DNA from: Arthrobacter sp. Soc17.1.1.1
GTDB lineage: Bacteria; Actinomycetota; Actinomycetes; Actinomycetales; Micrococcaceae
DNA length: 64,000 nt
Direction of reading: 5' to 3'
Assembly (NCBI RefSeq): GCF_036867195.1
Contig: NZ_JBAJII010000001.1
Location: forward strand, 992,001 to 1,056,000
Program-made: the position numbers and the translations under genes
Shown: piece by piece, positions 50,927 to 58,309 of the stretch
Numbering within the stretch: position 1 is the stretch's first letter
How the letters are laid out: every line of letters begins with the position of its first letter
Notes under the pieces: model-generated
Seen by the model: the letters and a program-made list of their open reading frames with translations, nothing else
Database searches by the model: none
What the model was told of the DNA's origin: nothing

Positions 50927-52336
50927 CTAGCGGCAGGCGATGTTGCTCAGCCCGCGGACGGCGCCGCTGGGCTTGCAGGAGACGGTGTTCCCGAGGCTCG
51001 CGGACTGGACCCAGACCTCGTAGCCGGGGACGCCGCCCTGCACGGAGTTGCCCGTCACCACGTTGCCCGTGCCCCAGCCGGCGAGGACCGAGTGCACCTG
51101 GATGGCGTCGAGCCTGGTGCCGGAGCCGGAGTTGCCCTCGATCCGGTAGCCGTTGCCTTTCACGTCGATCCAGGAGTCGGCGTCGTTGGCGCCGGAGAAC
51201 CCCGCGTTGGTGAACACGTTGCCGGCGACCACGCCGCCCGTGGTGCCCTCCTTGATGTCCACACCCTCGGCGGCCGTGTTGCTGATGCGGTTCCCGCGGA
51301 TGGTAACGCGGTCCGACCGGTCCGGCACGCCGCCGGTCCAGTTGCTCTTGGCGCTGCCCACGTAGACCCCCTCGCCGTACCCGGGCTGCTTCAGCCCGGT
51401 GTCGTGGATGGAGGAGCCGAGGAGCGCGCCGTCCGTGCTGCCGGTCCTGAAGTGGACGGCCTCAGCGCCGATGCTGCCGACGTCGACGCCGCTGATGACG
51501 GTGTTCTTCGAGCCGTCGAGGACGATCCCCTTCGCGGCCGTCGTGACCGAGAGGCCCTCGACGCGCCAGTAGGAGCCCGTCACGTGCAGGCCGTAGCCGG
51601 AGGACGTGGAGCCGGAGGAGAGGACGGCGTTGCGCGAGCCGCGCAGGGTGATCGGGGCTGCGGCGGTTCCCTGGGCCGAGGCCACGAAGGACCCGACGTA
51701 CCGGCCGTCGGCGAGCTGGATGACAGATCCCGGGCGCGCCGTCCTGAGCGCCGACTTGAGCCCGGCGGTCGTGGAGACCTGCACGACGCCGGTGGGTGCG
51801 GGTGTGGCTGCGGGCGCGGGCGCGGCTGCGGGAGCAGGCGTGACGGCGGGTGCAGGTGCAGGTGCGGGTGCAGGTGCGGGGACAGCGGCTGGGACCGGAG
51901 CCGGGGCCGGGGCGGGAGCGGGAGCGGGAGCCGGTGCGGGTGCCGGTGTCGGTGCGGGGGAGGCTACCGGGGCGGGTGCGGGCTCTGCGACCGAGAAGAC
52001 CACGGTGCTCTCCTCCCGTCCGGCGGGCGTCTCCCATCGGACATTGAGCTTATGCGAGCCCGCTCCCGCGGTCACGGGCCATGAGTAGGGGGCGGTGGCG
52101 TCCTGGCCCAGGTAGGTGCCGTCCAGCTTGAACTTCACCTTGGCGCCGGCCGGTGCGTCGACGCTCACGGTGAGGGCGCCGTCGGACTGCACGGTGCCGG
52201 CGAGGGGGGAACCGTCGCCGAGGACGGTCGGGGTGGCGGCCGATGCCGGGAGGGCGATGGAGGATGTCGCAACTGCGGTGACAGCGGCGACCATCGCGAG
52301 CCTGCCGCCGGCGCGCAGGGAGAAGTACGGGTTCAT
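50927..52336 (-). CDS. Secreted right-handed beta-helix protein, paralogue of the 48262-49335 product
   Basis: 469 residues. Signal peptide (about 1-33, cleavage after LPASA), an Ig-like domain (about 40-115: AGAKVKFKLDGTYLG, GSHKLNVRW), an Ala-Pro linker of about 70 residues, then the beta-helix (about 190-465) with GRYVGSFVASAQGTAAAPIT, YGEGVYVGSAKSNW, DRSDRVTIRGNRISN and EGVDIKEGTTGG. These align segment by segment with the membrane-anchored paralogue. The free form may act on released polymer; activity not known. GGAAAG before the ATG serves as ribosome-binding site. Confidence 0.88.
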   Translation of the reverse strand: MNPYFSLRAGGRLAMVAAVTAVATSSIALPASAATPTVLGDGSPLAGTVQSDGALTVSVDAPAGAKVKFKLDGTYLGQDATAPYSWPVTAGAGSHKLNVRWETPAGREESTVVFSVAEPAPAPVASPAPTPAPAPAPAPAPAPAPAPVPAAVPAPAPAPAPAPAVTPAPAAAPAPAATPAPTGVVQVSTTAGLKSALRTARPGSVIQLADGRYVGSFVASAQGTAAAPITLRGSRNAVLSSGSTSSGYGLHVTGSYWRVEGLSVTTAAKGIVLDGSKNTVISGVDVGSIGAEAVHFRTGSTDGALLGSSIHDTGLKQPGYGEGVYVGSAKSNWTGGVPDRSDRVTIRGNRISNTAAEGVDIKEGTTGGVVAGNVFTNAGFSGANDADSWIDVKGNGYRIEGNSGSGTRLDAIQVHSVLAGWGTGNVVTGNSVQGGVPGYEVWVQSASLGNTVSCKPSGAVRGLSNIACR

Positions 52337-52442
52337 CTGCTTCTTTCCATGTGAGACCTACCGCAAGCGCGGTTCGCACCGAGGCTACGAAGGGCCCGGC
52401 CGGGACACCACGGCGTAGACCCGGCTTTGCGAGAAAAAGGGG

Positions 52443-52484
52443 AAGGTCTGCGGGAACACCGGCAAGGTCTGCGGGAACACTGGA
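52443..52484 (+). repeat. Tandem 21-bp direct repeat upstream of the Hsp70 gene
   Basis: Two abutting 21-base units differing at two positions; the shared part is AAGGTCTGCGGGAACAC. The units lie about 150-190 bp before the hsp70 start, two helical turns apart, which suggests a protein-binding array. The rest of the 295-bp divergent gap holds no gene. Confidence 0.7.
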
Positions 52485-52631
52485 GCTTCCTTGCGCCAAC
52501 CAGCACCGCCGGACCGAGTAGTACGCCGGTGAAGACGGGTACCGGGGCAGGTAAATCACTCTCGTAATCCGGCTGGGCGCCCTGTTAGCTGAGGGCCACA
52601 TGGTCAAGGACGAGCGTCACGTGGGGAAGCT

Positions 52632-54725
52632 ATGAGTTACGGTCTCAGCATCGATGTAGGCACCAGCTTCACCGCAGCAGCGGTGCTGCGGACCGACGGG
52701 CAGGGGCCCGAGGAACCGAGGATCCTGCCGCTGGGCGGCCGTGGCACCAGCATCCCGACGGTCGTCTTCGTGGGCTCCGACGGCACGCGCCTCGTCGGCG
52801 AGATCGCCGAACGCCGAGGGCTCGCGGAGCCGGCGAACGTGGCCAGGGAGTTCAAGCGACGCATGGGCGATTCCGTGCCCCTCGTCCTCGGCGGCACCGC
52901 GATCCTCCCGGAGGAGCTCTTCGCCGTGATCGTCACCTGGGTGGTGGGTGTCGCCACCGAGAGGGAAGGTGAACCCCCGGCCTCGATCACCCTCACGCAC
53001 CCCGTCGGGTGGGGGGAGCACCGCACCTCGCTGCTGAGGGGCGCGCTCGCAGCCGCTGGTCACGACGACGTCGTCCTCATGTCCGAGCCGGAGGCCGCCG
53101 CGCTGTCCTACGCCGCGCGGGAGCGCGTGAGCCAGGGCAGCACCCTCGCCGTCTACGACCTCGGCGGCGGGACGTTCGACGCGACCGTGGTCCGCAAGGC
53201 CGACGCCGACACGTTCACCATCCTCGGGACGCCCCAGGGCATGGAACGCCTCGGCGGCGCCGACTTCGACCAGGACGTCTTCAACCGGGTGCTCGACGAC
53301 TCCGACGTGTCCTTCGGGGAGCTGGAGCACTCGTCCCCCGAGGTGCTGGTCGCGCTGAACCGGCTGCGCCGCGAGTGCGCCGAGGCCAAGGAGGCGCTGT
53401 CCTCCGACTCGGAGGTGACGGTGTCCGTCATGGTGCCCGGATTCCACTCCCAGGTGCGCCTGGTGCGGTCGGAGTTCGAACTCATGGTGGAACCCGCCCT
53501 GCAGGAGACCGTCGAGACCATGCGCTCGGCGCTCGAGAGCGCGGGCGTCAGGGCCGAGGACCTCACCGCGATCCTGCTGATCGGCGGATCCTCGCGCATC
53601 CCGCTGGTGGCGCAGCTGCTGTCCGCGGAGTTCAACCGGCCCCTCGCCATCGACGTGGATCCGAAGGCGTCCGTCGCCCTCGGGGCCGCGTTCGCGACGG
53701 CCGCCCTCGAGGACACCGACGACGAGCACGCGGCGCAGGCCGTCCCCGCGGCGGGCTCCGGCGAGGGGGCAGGGGCGACCGACCGGCGCAGGACCGGCGT
53801 CAACGCCGCCGGGTTCTCCGTACCGTCCAGGGCGGGGGCCGCAACGCCGCACCACGGGCCCGCGGGCCGGCCGACCACGCGGCGGCTGGGCTTCCGCGTC
53901 GGGGCGATCGCCTCCGCGGTGGCGCTGCTGGGGGTCGCGACGGCGACGGCGACGAATGCCCCCAATCTGACCAACGTGATCTCCGACTGGGCCGGTGACC
54001 CGCGGGCCGATGCGGCCGAGCAGCCGAACGCCGCACCGACCGCACAGGAGCCCGTGGCTGCGCCGGACGCAGCGGGGCTCGGCGTCGGCCCTCTCGCCGA
54101 TGCGGGGGCACCCACCCTGCAGGACAAGCTCTTCGGCGTCGGCGCGGACGCCGCAGCGGACGCGGCACCGCGTCCAGGGGCGACGCCGTCACCTGCCGGC
54201 ACGAAGCGCGACACCGACAGGGCCTCCGACGGAGCCGCCAAGGAATCGACCGCCCCGGGATCGGCCGATCCCCGGGCCGGGTCGGGCGCCACGCCCGCCC
54301 CGGCGCCTTCGGCGGGAACGCCGGGCGGGAATCCCGGGACGACCCCGGTGGACCCACCGGCATCTCCGTCGCCGTCGAACCCGGCGCCCTCCCCGGTAGA
54401 TCCCACCACGCCGGCCCCGACTCCTGCACCGGAACCGACCGTCCCGCCGACGGTGCCCCCGACCGTCCCGCCGACGACGCCTCCGACCGTCCCGCCGACA
54501 GTGCCCCCGACGACGCCGCCGACGACGCCGGCCCCCGACCCGACAGTGCCCCCGACCACGGCGCCTCCGACGGTTCCGCCGACGACTCCGGCCCCCGAAC
54601 CGTCCGTCGCGCCGTCGACGGCACCGGTGCTTCCGCCGCCGACCGCTCCGGCCCCTCCGCCGGGGACCGAACCGCCGGCTCCCGGTGAGAGCGTCCTGGC
54701 CCTGTCCGTCGCCCTGGGCCTCTGA
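52632..54725 (+). CDS. Hsp70-like ATPase tethered to the membrane, with Pro/Thr-rich outer tail and no substrate-binding domain
   Basis: 697 residues. The actin-like nucleotide-binding domain (about 1-365) shows YGLSIDVGTSFTAAAV, ITLTHPVGW, SEPEAAALSYA, AVYDLGGGTFDATVV and ILLIGGSSRIPLV. After a linker comes one transmembrane helix (about 420-440, GAIASAVALLGVATATA), then about 250 residues rich in Pro, Thr and Ala, ending in PPTVPPTTPP-type repeats. The DnaK peptide-binding domain and lid are absent. GGGGAAG precedes the ATG. First gene of the iniBAC-like cassette; two bases separate it from the LuxR gene. Confidence 0.92.
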   Translation: MSYGLSIDVGTSFTAAAVLRTDGQGPEEPRILPLGGRGTSIPTVVFVGSDGTRLVGEIAERRGLAEPANVAREFKRRMGDSVPLVLGGTAILPEELFAVIVTWVVGVATEREGEPPASITLTHPVGWGEHRTSLLRGALAAAGHDDVVLMSEPEAAALSYAARERVSQGSTLAVYDLGGGTFDATVVRKADADTFTILGTPQGMERLGGADFDQDVFNRVLDDSDVSFGELEHSSPEVLVALNRLRRECAEAKEALSSDSEVTVSVMVPGFHSQVRLVRSEFELMVEPALQETVETMRSALESAGVRAEDLTAILLIGGSSRIPLVAQLLSAEFNRPLAIDVDPKASVALGAAFATAALEDTDDEHAAQAVPAAGSGEGAGATDRRRTGVNAAGFSVPSRAGAATPHHGPAGRPTTRRLGFRVGAIASAVALLGVATATATNAPNLTNVISDWAGDPRADAAEQPNAAPTAQEPVAAPDAAGLGVGPLADAGAPTLQDKLFGVGADAAADAAPRPGATPSPAGTKRDTDRASDGAAKESTAPGSADPRAGSGATPAPAPSAGTPGGNPGTTPVDPPASPSPSNPAPSPVDPTTPAPTPAPEPTVPPTVPPTVPPTTPPTVPPTVPPTTPPTTPAPDPTVPPTTAPPTVPPTTPAPEPSVAPSTAPVLPPPTAPAPPPGTEPPAPGESVLALSVALGL

Positions 54726-54727
54726 TC

Positions 54728-56890
54728 GTGGTGGGCTTCCTCGATGCCGGTGTGCGCCCGGCCGCCGCGAACCACGTGCCGGAGCTCGACGCAGCCACCC
54801 ACGAGGTGGTCCTCGCCCTGTGCATCGGATTCTCGATCCCGGGCCTGCTCCCTCCACTGCTGCACAACGACGGCGTCCCCGCCGAGCAGCTCATGGCACG
54901 CGCCAGGACGGCAGGCCTCGTGCAGGCCGACGGCCGCCCCTCGGAGGAGCTGCGCGCGGCCCTGCTGAAGGACGCCGAGGTGTACCAGGTGCGGCGGCTG
55001 CAGCGCGCCCTCGTGGACCTGTACTGCGAGGAGTCCCTGCCTCTCGGCCGTCTCGCCCGTCAGCTCGCGACCGACGGCTTCGCCGACGAGCGGCTGGCCG
55101 GCGTCCTGGAGAGCGAGGGTGCGGCGCTCCTCAGCGCCGATCCGGGCAGCGCCCTGGAACTGCTCGAGCTGGCCGTCGCCGCCGGCGCCGACGCCTCGCG
55201 GACGGCTCCGCAGAGGGCGGAGGCGGCCCTGTCCGTCGGTGATCTCGACACCGCCTCGCGCATCCTCGAGGGCTACTTCGCGCACCATTCGCCGGAGGCC
55301 CGGAAGTCGCTGCCCGACCTGCCCCGGGCGCTCCGCGTGTCCTGTGCACTCTGGGCGCATCGCGGCATGATGTCGCGCGCCGCGGACGTGCAGCGGTGGG
55401 CCGCGACGCTCCGGCCCCCGGAGATCGAACCCCTGGGAGCCCTCGCACTGCTCGCCGCCGGTGACGCCGCCGGCGCCCGGCGCCTCCTCGAGCTGGGCGG
55501 TCATGCCCCCAGTCCGTCGCTGCAGGAGGCCGCGGACACGCTGCTCATGGAGGGGGCCCTGCTGTCCCTGGACGCCAACCCCGCCGGTACGCTCCCCACG
55601 CTCATCCGCGCCTCCGACACCCTCGACGCCGCGGGAAGGGTCTCGCCGTCGCCGGAACTGCCGGCCGGGTTCGCGGCGAACGTCGCGCTCCTCGCCGGCA
55701 GTCCACAGACAGCGCTGTCCCTCCTCCAGGCCGCACTCGCGAGCGGGCAGGGCGGGCAGGGGATGCGCCCGCGCCTGTGCCTGCTCGGCGGCTGGGCCGC
55801 GATGCTCCTCGACCAGTCCGCCGCGGCGCGCAGCTTCATCACCGAGGCAGCGCGCACCGGGGTACGGCTCGGCCCGCGCGACGAGCTGCTGCTCGCATCC
55901 CTCGAGGTGGGTCTCGCCCGGAGGGCGGGGGAGGCCTCCGCCCTCGTCCGGACCTGGCAGAAGGCCCGCGAGGCCCTGCTGCACGTCTCCGTGGACCTGC
56001 TCACCGTCCTGCCCCTGACCGAACTGGTCATCGCCGCGGCCCGGCTGCGGGACGCCGAGGCCCTCACGCCGCACCTCGACGACGCGTGGAAGCTGCTGAC
56101 GAACCTGGGCGGCCCGCCGCTCTGGTCGGTGCCGCTCCACTGGTCGGCCGTGCAGGCCGCCCTGCTCCTCGAACGCCCGGACGATCTCGCCCCGCACGCG
56201 GCGGCACTGGCGAGCCGCACCGGGACCTACCCGCTGGCGGCCACCTTCGCGACGGCGGGTAAGGCCTGGGTCTCGGTCCTCGCCGAACACTTCGACACCG
56301 ACGCCGTCGAGGCGGCGGCGCGGGGCCTGGCAGCAGCCGGGTTCTCCTGGGAGGGCGCGCGGCTCGCCGGACATGCATCGGCCCGGGCCGCGGAGCGCAG
56401 GGACATGACGCGCCTGCTCTCCTGCGCCCGCGACCTCCGCCCCGCCCGCGACCGCACCGCCAGGCCCGACGTCCGACCGGAGCCCCGGCCGGAGCCGCGC
56501 CAGGGGGGACCGGACCTGCCGGCCGACGCACGGCCCCACCGTGACGTGCCTGCCCGCCCGGCGGTCGGCAGTGCGCGCACGGTCGTCTCCCCGCCCCGCG
56601 CCGTCCCGGGCAGCGGTCCCCACCGGACAGGAGGGCCCGCGCTCAGCGGACGCGAGCGCGAGATCGCGCAGCTGGTCCTGCTCGGCCGGACCTACCGGGA
56701 GATCAGCGAGGAGATCTTCATCTCGCCCCGCACGGTGGAGCACCACATTGCCAGGATCCGGCGCCGCTTCGGGGCGTCGTCGCGCTCCGACCTGCTGGCA
56801 CGCCTCCGCCTCTCCCTCGAACCCGCCGGCGGCAGCACCGCCCCGGGCCCGGCGGGGGAATCCCCTAACGGCCGCAGGCTAATCCCCTAA
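54728..56890 (+). CDS. LuxR-family regulator with long helical-repeat sensor region
   Basis: 720 residues. The C-terminal LuxR helix-turn-helix occupies about 638-697: LSGREREIAQLVLLGRTYRE, ISEEIFISPRTVEHHIARIR, FGASSRSDLLARL. The first 600 residues are alpha-helical and TPR-like (Ala/Leu-rich repeats) with no Walker A motif, so it is LAL-like in length but lacks the ATPase. It sits between hsp70 and iniB, and is the obvious candidate regulator of the iniB promoter. In M. tuberculosis iniBAC is controlled by IniR, also a large regulator; orthology is not claimed. GTG start at 54728 (or 54731). Confidence 0.9.
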   Translation: MVGFLDAGVRPAAANHVPELDAATHEVVLALCIGFSIPGLLPPLLHNDGVPAEQLMARARTAGLVQADGRPSEELRAALLKDAEVYQVRRLQRALVDLYCEESLPLGRLARQLATDGFADERLAGVLESEGAALLSADPGSALELLELAVAAGADASRTAPQRAEAALSVGDLDTASRILEGYFAHHSPEARKSLPDLPRALRVSCALWAHRGMMSRAADVQRWAATLRPPEIEPLGALALLAAGDAAGARRLLELGGHAPSPSLQEAADTLLMEGALLSLDANPAGTLPTLIRASDTLDAAGRVSPSPELPAGFAANVALLAGSPQTALSLLQAALASGQGGQGMRPRLCLLGGWAAMLLDQSAAARSFITEAARTGVRLGPRDELLLASLEVGLARRAGEASALVRTWQKAREALLHVSVDLLTVLPLTELVIAAARLRDAEALTPHLDDAWKLLTNLGGPPLWSVPLHWSAVQAALLLERPDDLAPHAAALASRTGTYPLAATFATAGKAWVSVLAEHFDTDAVEAAARGLAAAGFSWEGARLAGHASARAAERRDMTRLLSCARDLRPARDRTARPDVRPEPRPEPRQGGPDLPADARPHRDVPARPAVGSARTVVSPPRAVPGSGPHRTGGPALSGREREIAQLVLLGRTYREISEEIFISPRTVEHHIARIRRRFGASSRSDLLARLRLSLEPAGGSTAPGPAGESPNGRRLIP

Positions 56891-56910
56891 TGGTTGCCGG
56901 GGGCTAGGGG
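56859..56910 (+). promoter_or_regulatory. Repeated CCCCTA operator-like boxes before iniB
   Basis: AATCCCCTAACGG (56859-56871) and AATCCCCTAATGG (56881-56893) are direct repeats exactly 22 bp apart; a third box, TAGGGG (56905-56910), is inverted. The first lies inside the end of the luxR-type gene. Period and position suggest cooperative activator binding; a TACGTT at 56946-56951 may be the -10. Confidence 0.5.
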
Positions 56911-57011
56911 TACAACTACCGATGCCCCGGTACGGCCCCCACTCCTACGTTTGAAACAAGCCGGCAGTGTCGCCGGCGAAACCCGCCCAGTCACTCACGA
57001 AGGAACACCTC

Positions 57012-58217
57012 ATGGCTACTCTCGCTTCAGACCTCCTCGACTTCCTCATGGGTCTCTTCAACGACCAGCAGGCCGCCTCCGACTTCATCAGCGATCCCGA
57101 AGCAGTGCTGGCCGAAGCCGGCCTCTCCAACGTCTGCGGGGACGACGTCGACGCCGTCATGCCCGTGATCCTCGACTACGCACCGGTCAGCTTCGGCGGC
57201 CGGAACGAGAGCTCGTTCGACCGCTCCTACGACACCGGCGGGAACTCCGCCACCGCCGGCGGCGGAGCCATCACCGCTCCCGTCATCCAGGGTGTTCCGG
57301 GCGCTCCCGGTGCTCCTGGTGCTCCTGGTGCTCCTGGTGCTCCGGGCGCTCCGGGCCGCGACGGCGAGGACGGCGATGACAGCGACCACGGCAACGCCGT
57401 GCAGCAGCTCATGCACATCGTGAACAACTACTCCTACACCTCCACCGTCGACGACCGCGACACCATCACGGACCAGTCCGTGAACCAGAACATCTGGGCC
57501 GACGGCGACGTCAGCCAGTGGTTCGACAACGACGCCGTCGTCGCCTCCGGTGACCGTGCGGTGGCAGCGGGCGACGACGTGGACGACGTCGACAACTCGA
57601 TCGACAACTCCGTGGACAACTCGGAGGACAACTCGACCAACGTCGAGGCCGGCGGCTCGGCGAGCGTGGACATCGGCACCGTCGAGGACTCGTACAACGA
57701 CAACTCGGAGACCTCCATCGAGGACTCGTACAACGACAACTCCGACAACTCGGTGGACACCGACACGGACATCGACGTCGTCATCGAGGACTCCCTGAAC
57801 ACGGACAACTCCGACAACTCCGACAACTCGGACAACTCGGTCAACACCGACGTCGAGATCTCGGACTCCTTCACCTCGGACAGCTCCACCACGGTGACGG
57901 ACAACTCGGACAACTCCATCAACACCGACGTCGACATCTCCGACTCCTTCACGGTGGAGGAGACCACGACGAACACCACCACGACGACGGACAACTCCGA
58001 CAGCTCCATCAACACCGACGTCGTCATCGAGGACTCGTTCACCTCGGACAGCTCGGTGAACACCGACGTCGTCATCGAGGACTCGTTCACCTCGGACAGC
58101 TCGGTCAACACCGACGTCTCCTTCGACGACTTCACCTCCATCGACGAGTCCGCGTTCTTCGTGGACAACGAGGTCGAGGTCGCCACGGAGCTCACCGTCG
58201 AGGACTCCTCGCTCTAA
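57012..58217 (+). CDS. IniB-like protein with collagen-like and Asn/Asp/Ser-rich repeats
   Basis: 401 residues from ATG at 57012 (AAGGA eight bases upstream). The N-terminal 50 residues (LASDLLDFLMGLFNDQQAAS, then FISDPEAVLAEAGLSNV) match the IniB N-terminal domain. A collagen-like run of G-A-P triplets lies at residues 94-115. From about 160 on the protein is almost entirely Asn, Asp, Ser, Thr and Val with DNSDNS and IEDSFTSDSSVNTD repeats, very acidic and with no cysteine after residue 42. No signal peptide is visible. It is probably made in quantity, being first in the transcript and followed by a hairpin. Confidence 0.87.
   Translation: MATLASDLLDFLMGLFNDQQAASDFISDPEAVLAEAGLSNVCGDDVDAVMPVILDYAPVSFGGRNESSFDRSYDTGGNSATAGGGAITAPVIQGVPGAPGAPGAPGAPGAPGAPGRDGEDGDDSDHGNAVQQLMHIVNNYSYTSTVDDRDTITDQSVNQNIWADGDVSQWFDNDAVVASGDRAVAAGDDVDDVDNSIDNSVDNSEDNSTNVEAGGSASVDIGTVEDSYNDNSETSIEDSYNDNSDNSVDTDTDIDVVIEDSLNTDNSDNSDNSDNSVNTDVEISDSFTSDSSTTVTDNSDNSINTDVDISDSFTVEETTTNTTTTTDNSDSSINTDVVIEDSFTSDSSVNTDVVIEDSFTSDSSVNTDVSFDDFTSIDESAFFVDNEVEVATELTVEDSSL
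57291..57356 (+). repeat. 9-bp tandem repeat encoding collagen-like G-A-P triplets
   Basis: Units of the type GGTGCTCCT repeated in frame; codon use here (GCT, CCT) differs from the GCC/CCG preferred elsewhere in the window. Confidence 0.85.
58020..58115 (+). repeat. Two 48-bp tandem units in iniB
   Basis: 58020-58067 and 58068-58115 are identical apart from one base and encode VVIEDSFTSDSSVNTD twice. Confidence 0.85.
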
Positions 58218-58235
58218 CCGCAGTTCAGCGTTACC

Positions 58236-58273
58236 CTCAGGCCCAACGGGAGTCCGCTCCCGTTGGGCCTGAG
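58236..58273 (+). terminator. Hairpin between iniB and iniA (terminator or processing stem)
   Basis: Perfect 17-bp arms (CTCAGGCCCAACGGGAG and complement) around TCCG, 18 bases past the iniB stop and 37 before iniA. Confidence 0.75.
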
Positions 58274-58309
58274 TCACGGTCTCATTCGCAGCACACGGAG
58301 GAGTGTTCC

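Noticed and set aside
53153..56746. Reverse-strand open frame of 1,197 codons opposite hsp70 and luxR
   Set aside because: It is the antisense shadow of two well-supported genes; its Gly/Arg/Ala composition and lack of domains are typical of high-GC DNA.
57027..58277. Reverse-strand open frame of 416 codons opposite iniB
   Set aside because: The regular repeats of iniB keep the antisense frame open; the product is Val/Gly/Arg/Asp low complexity with no domain.
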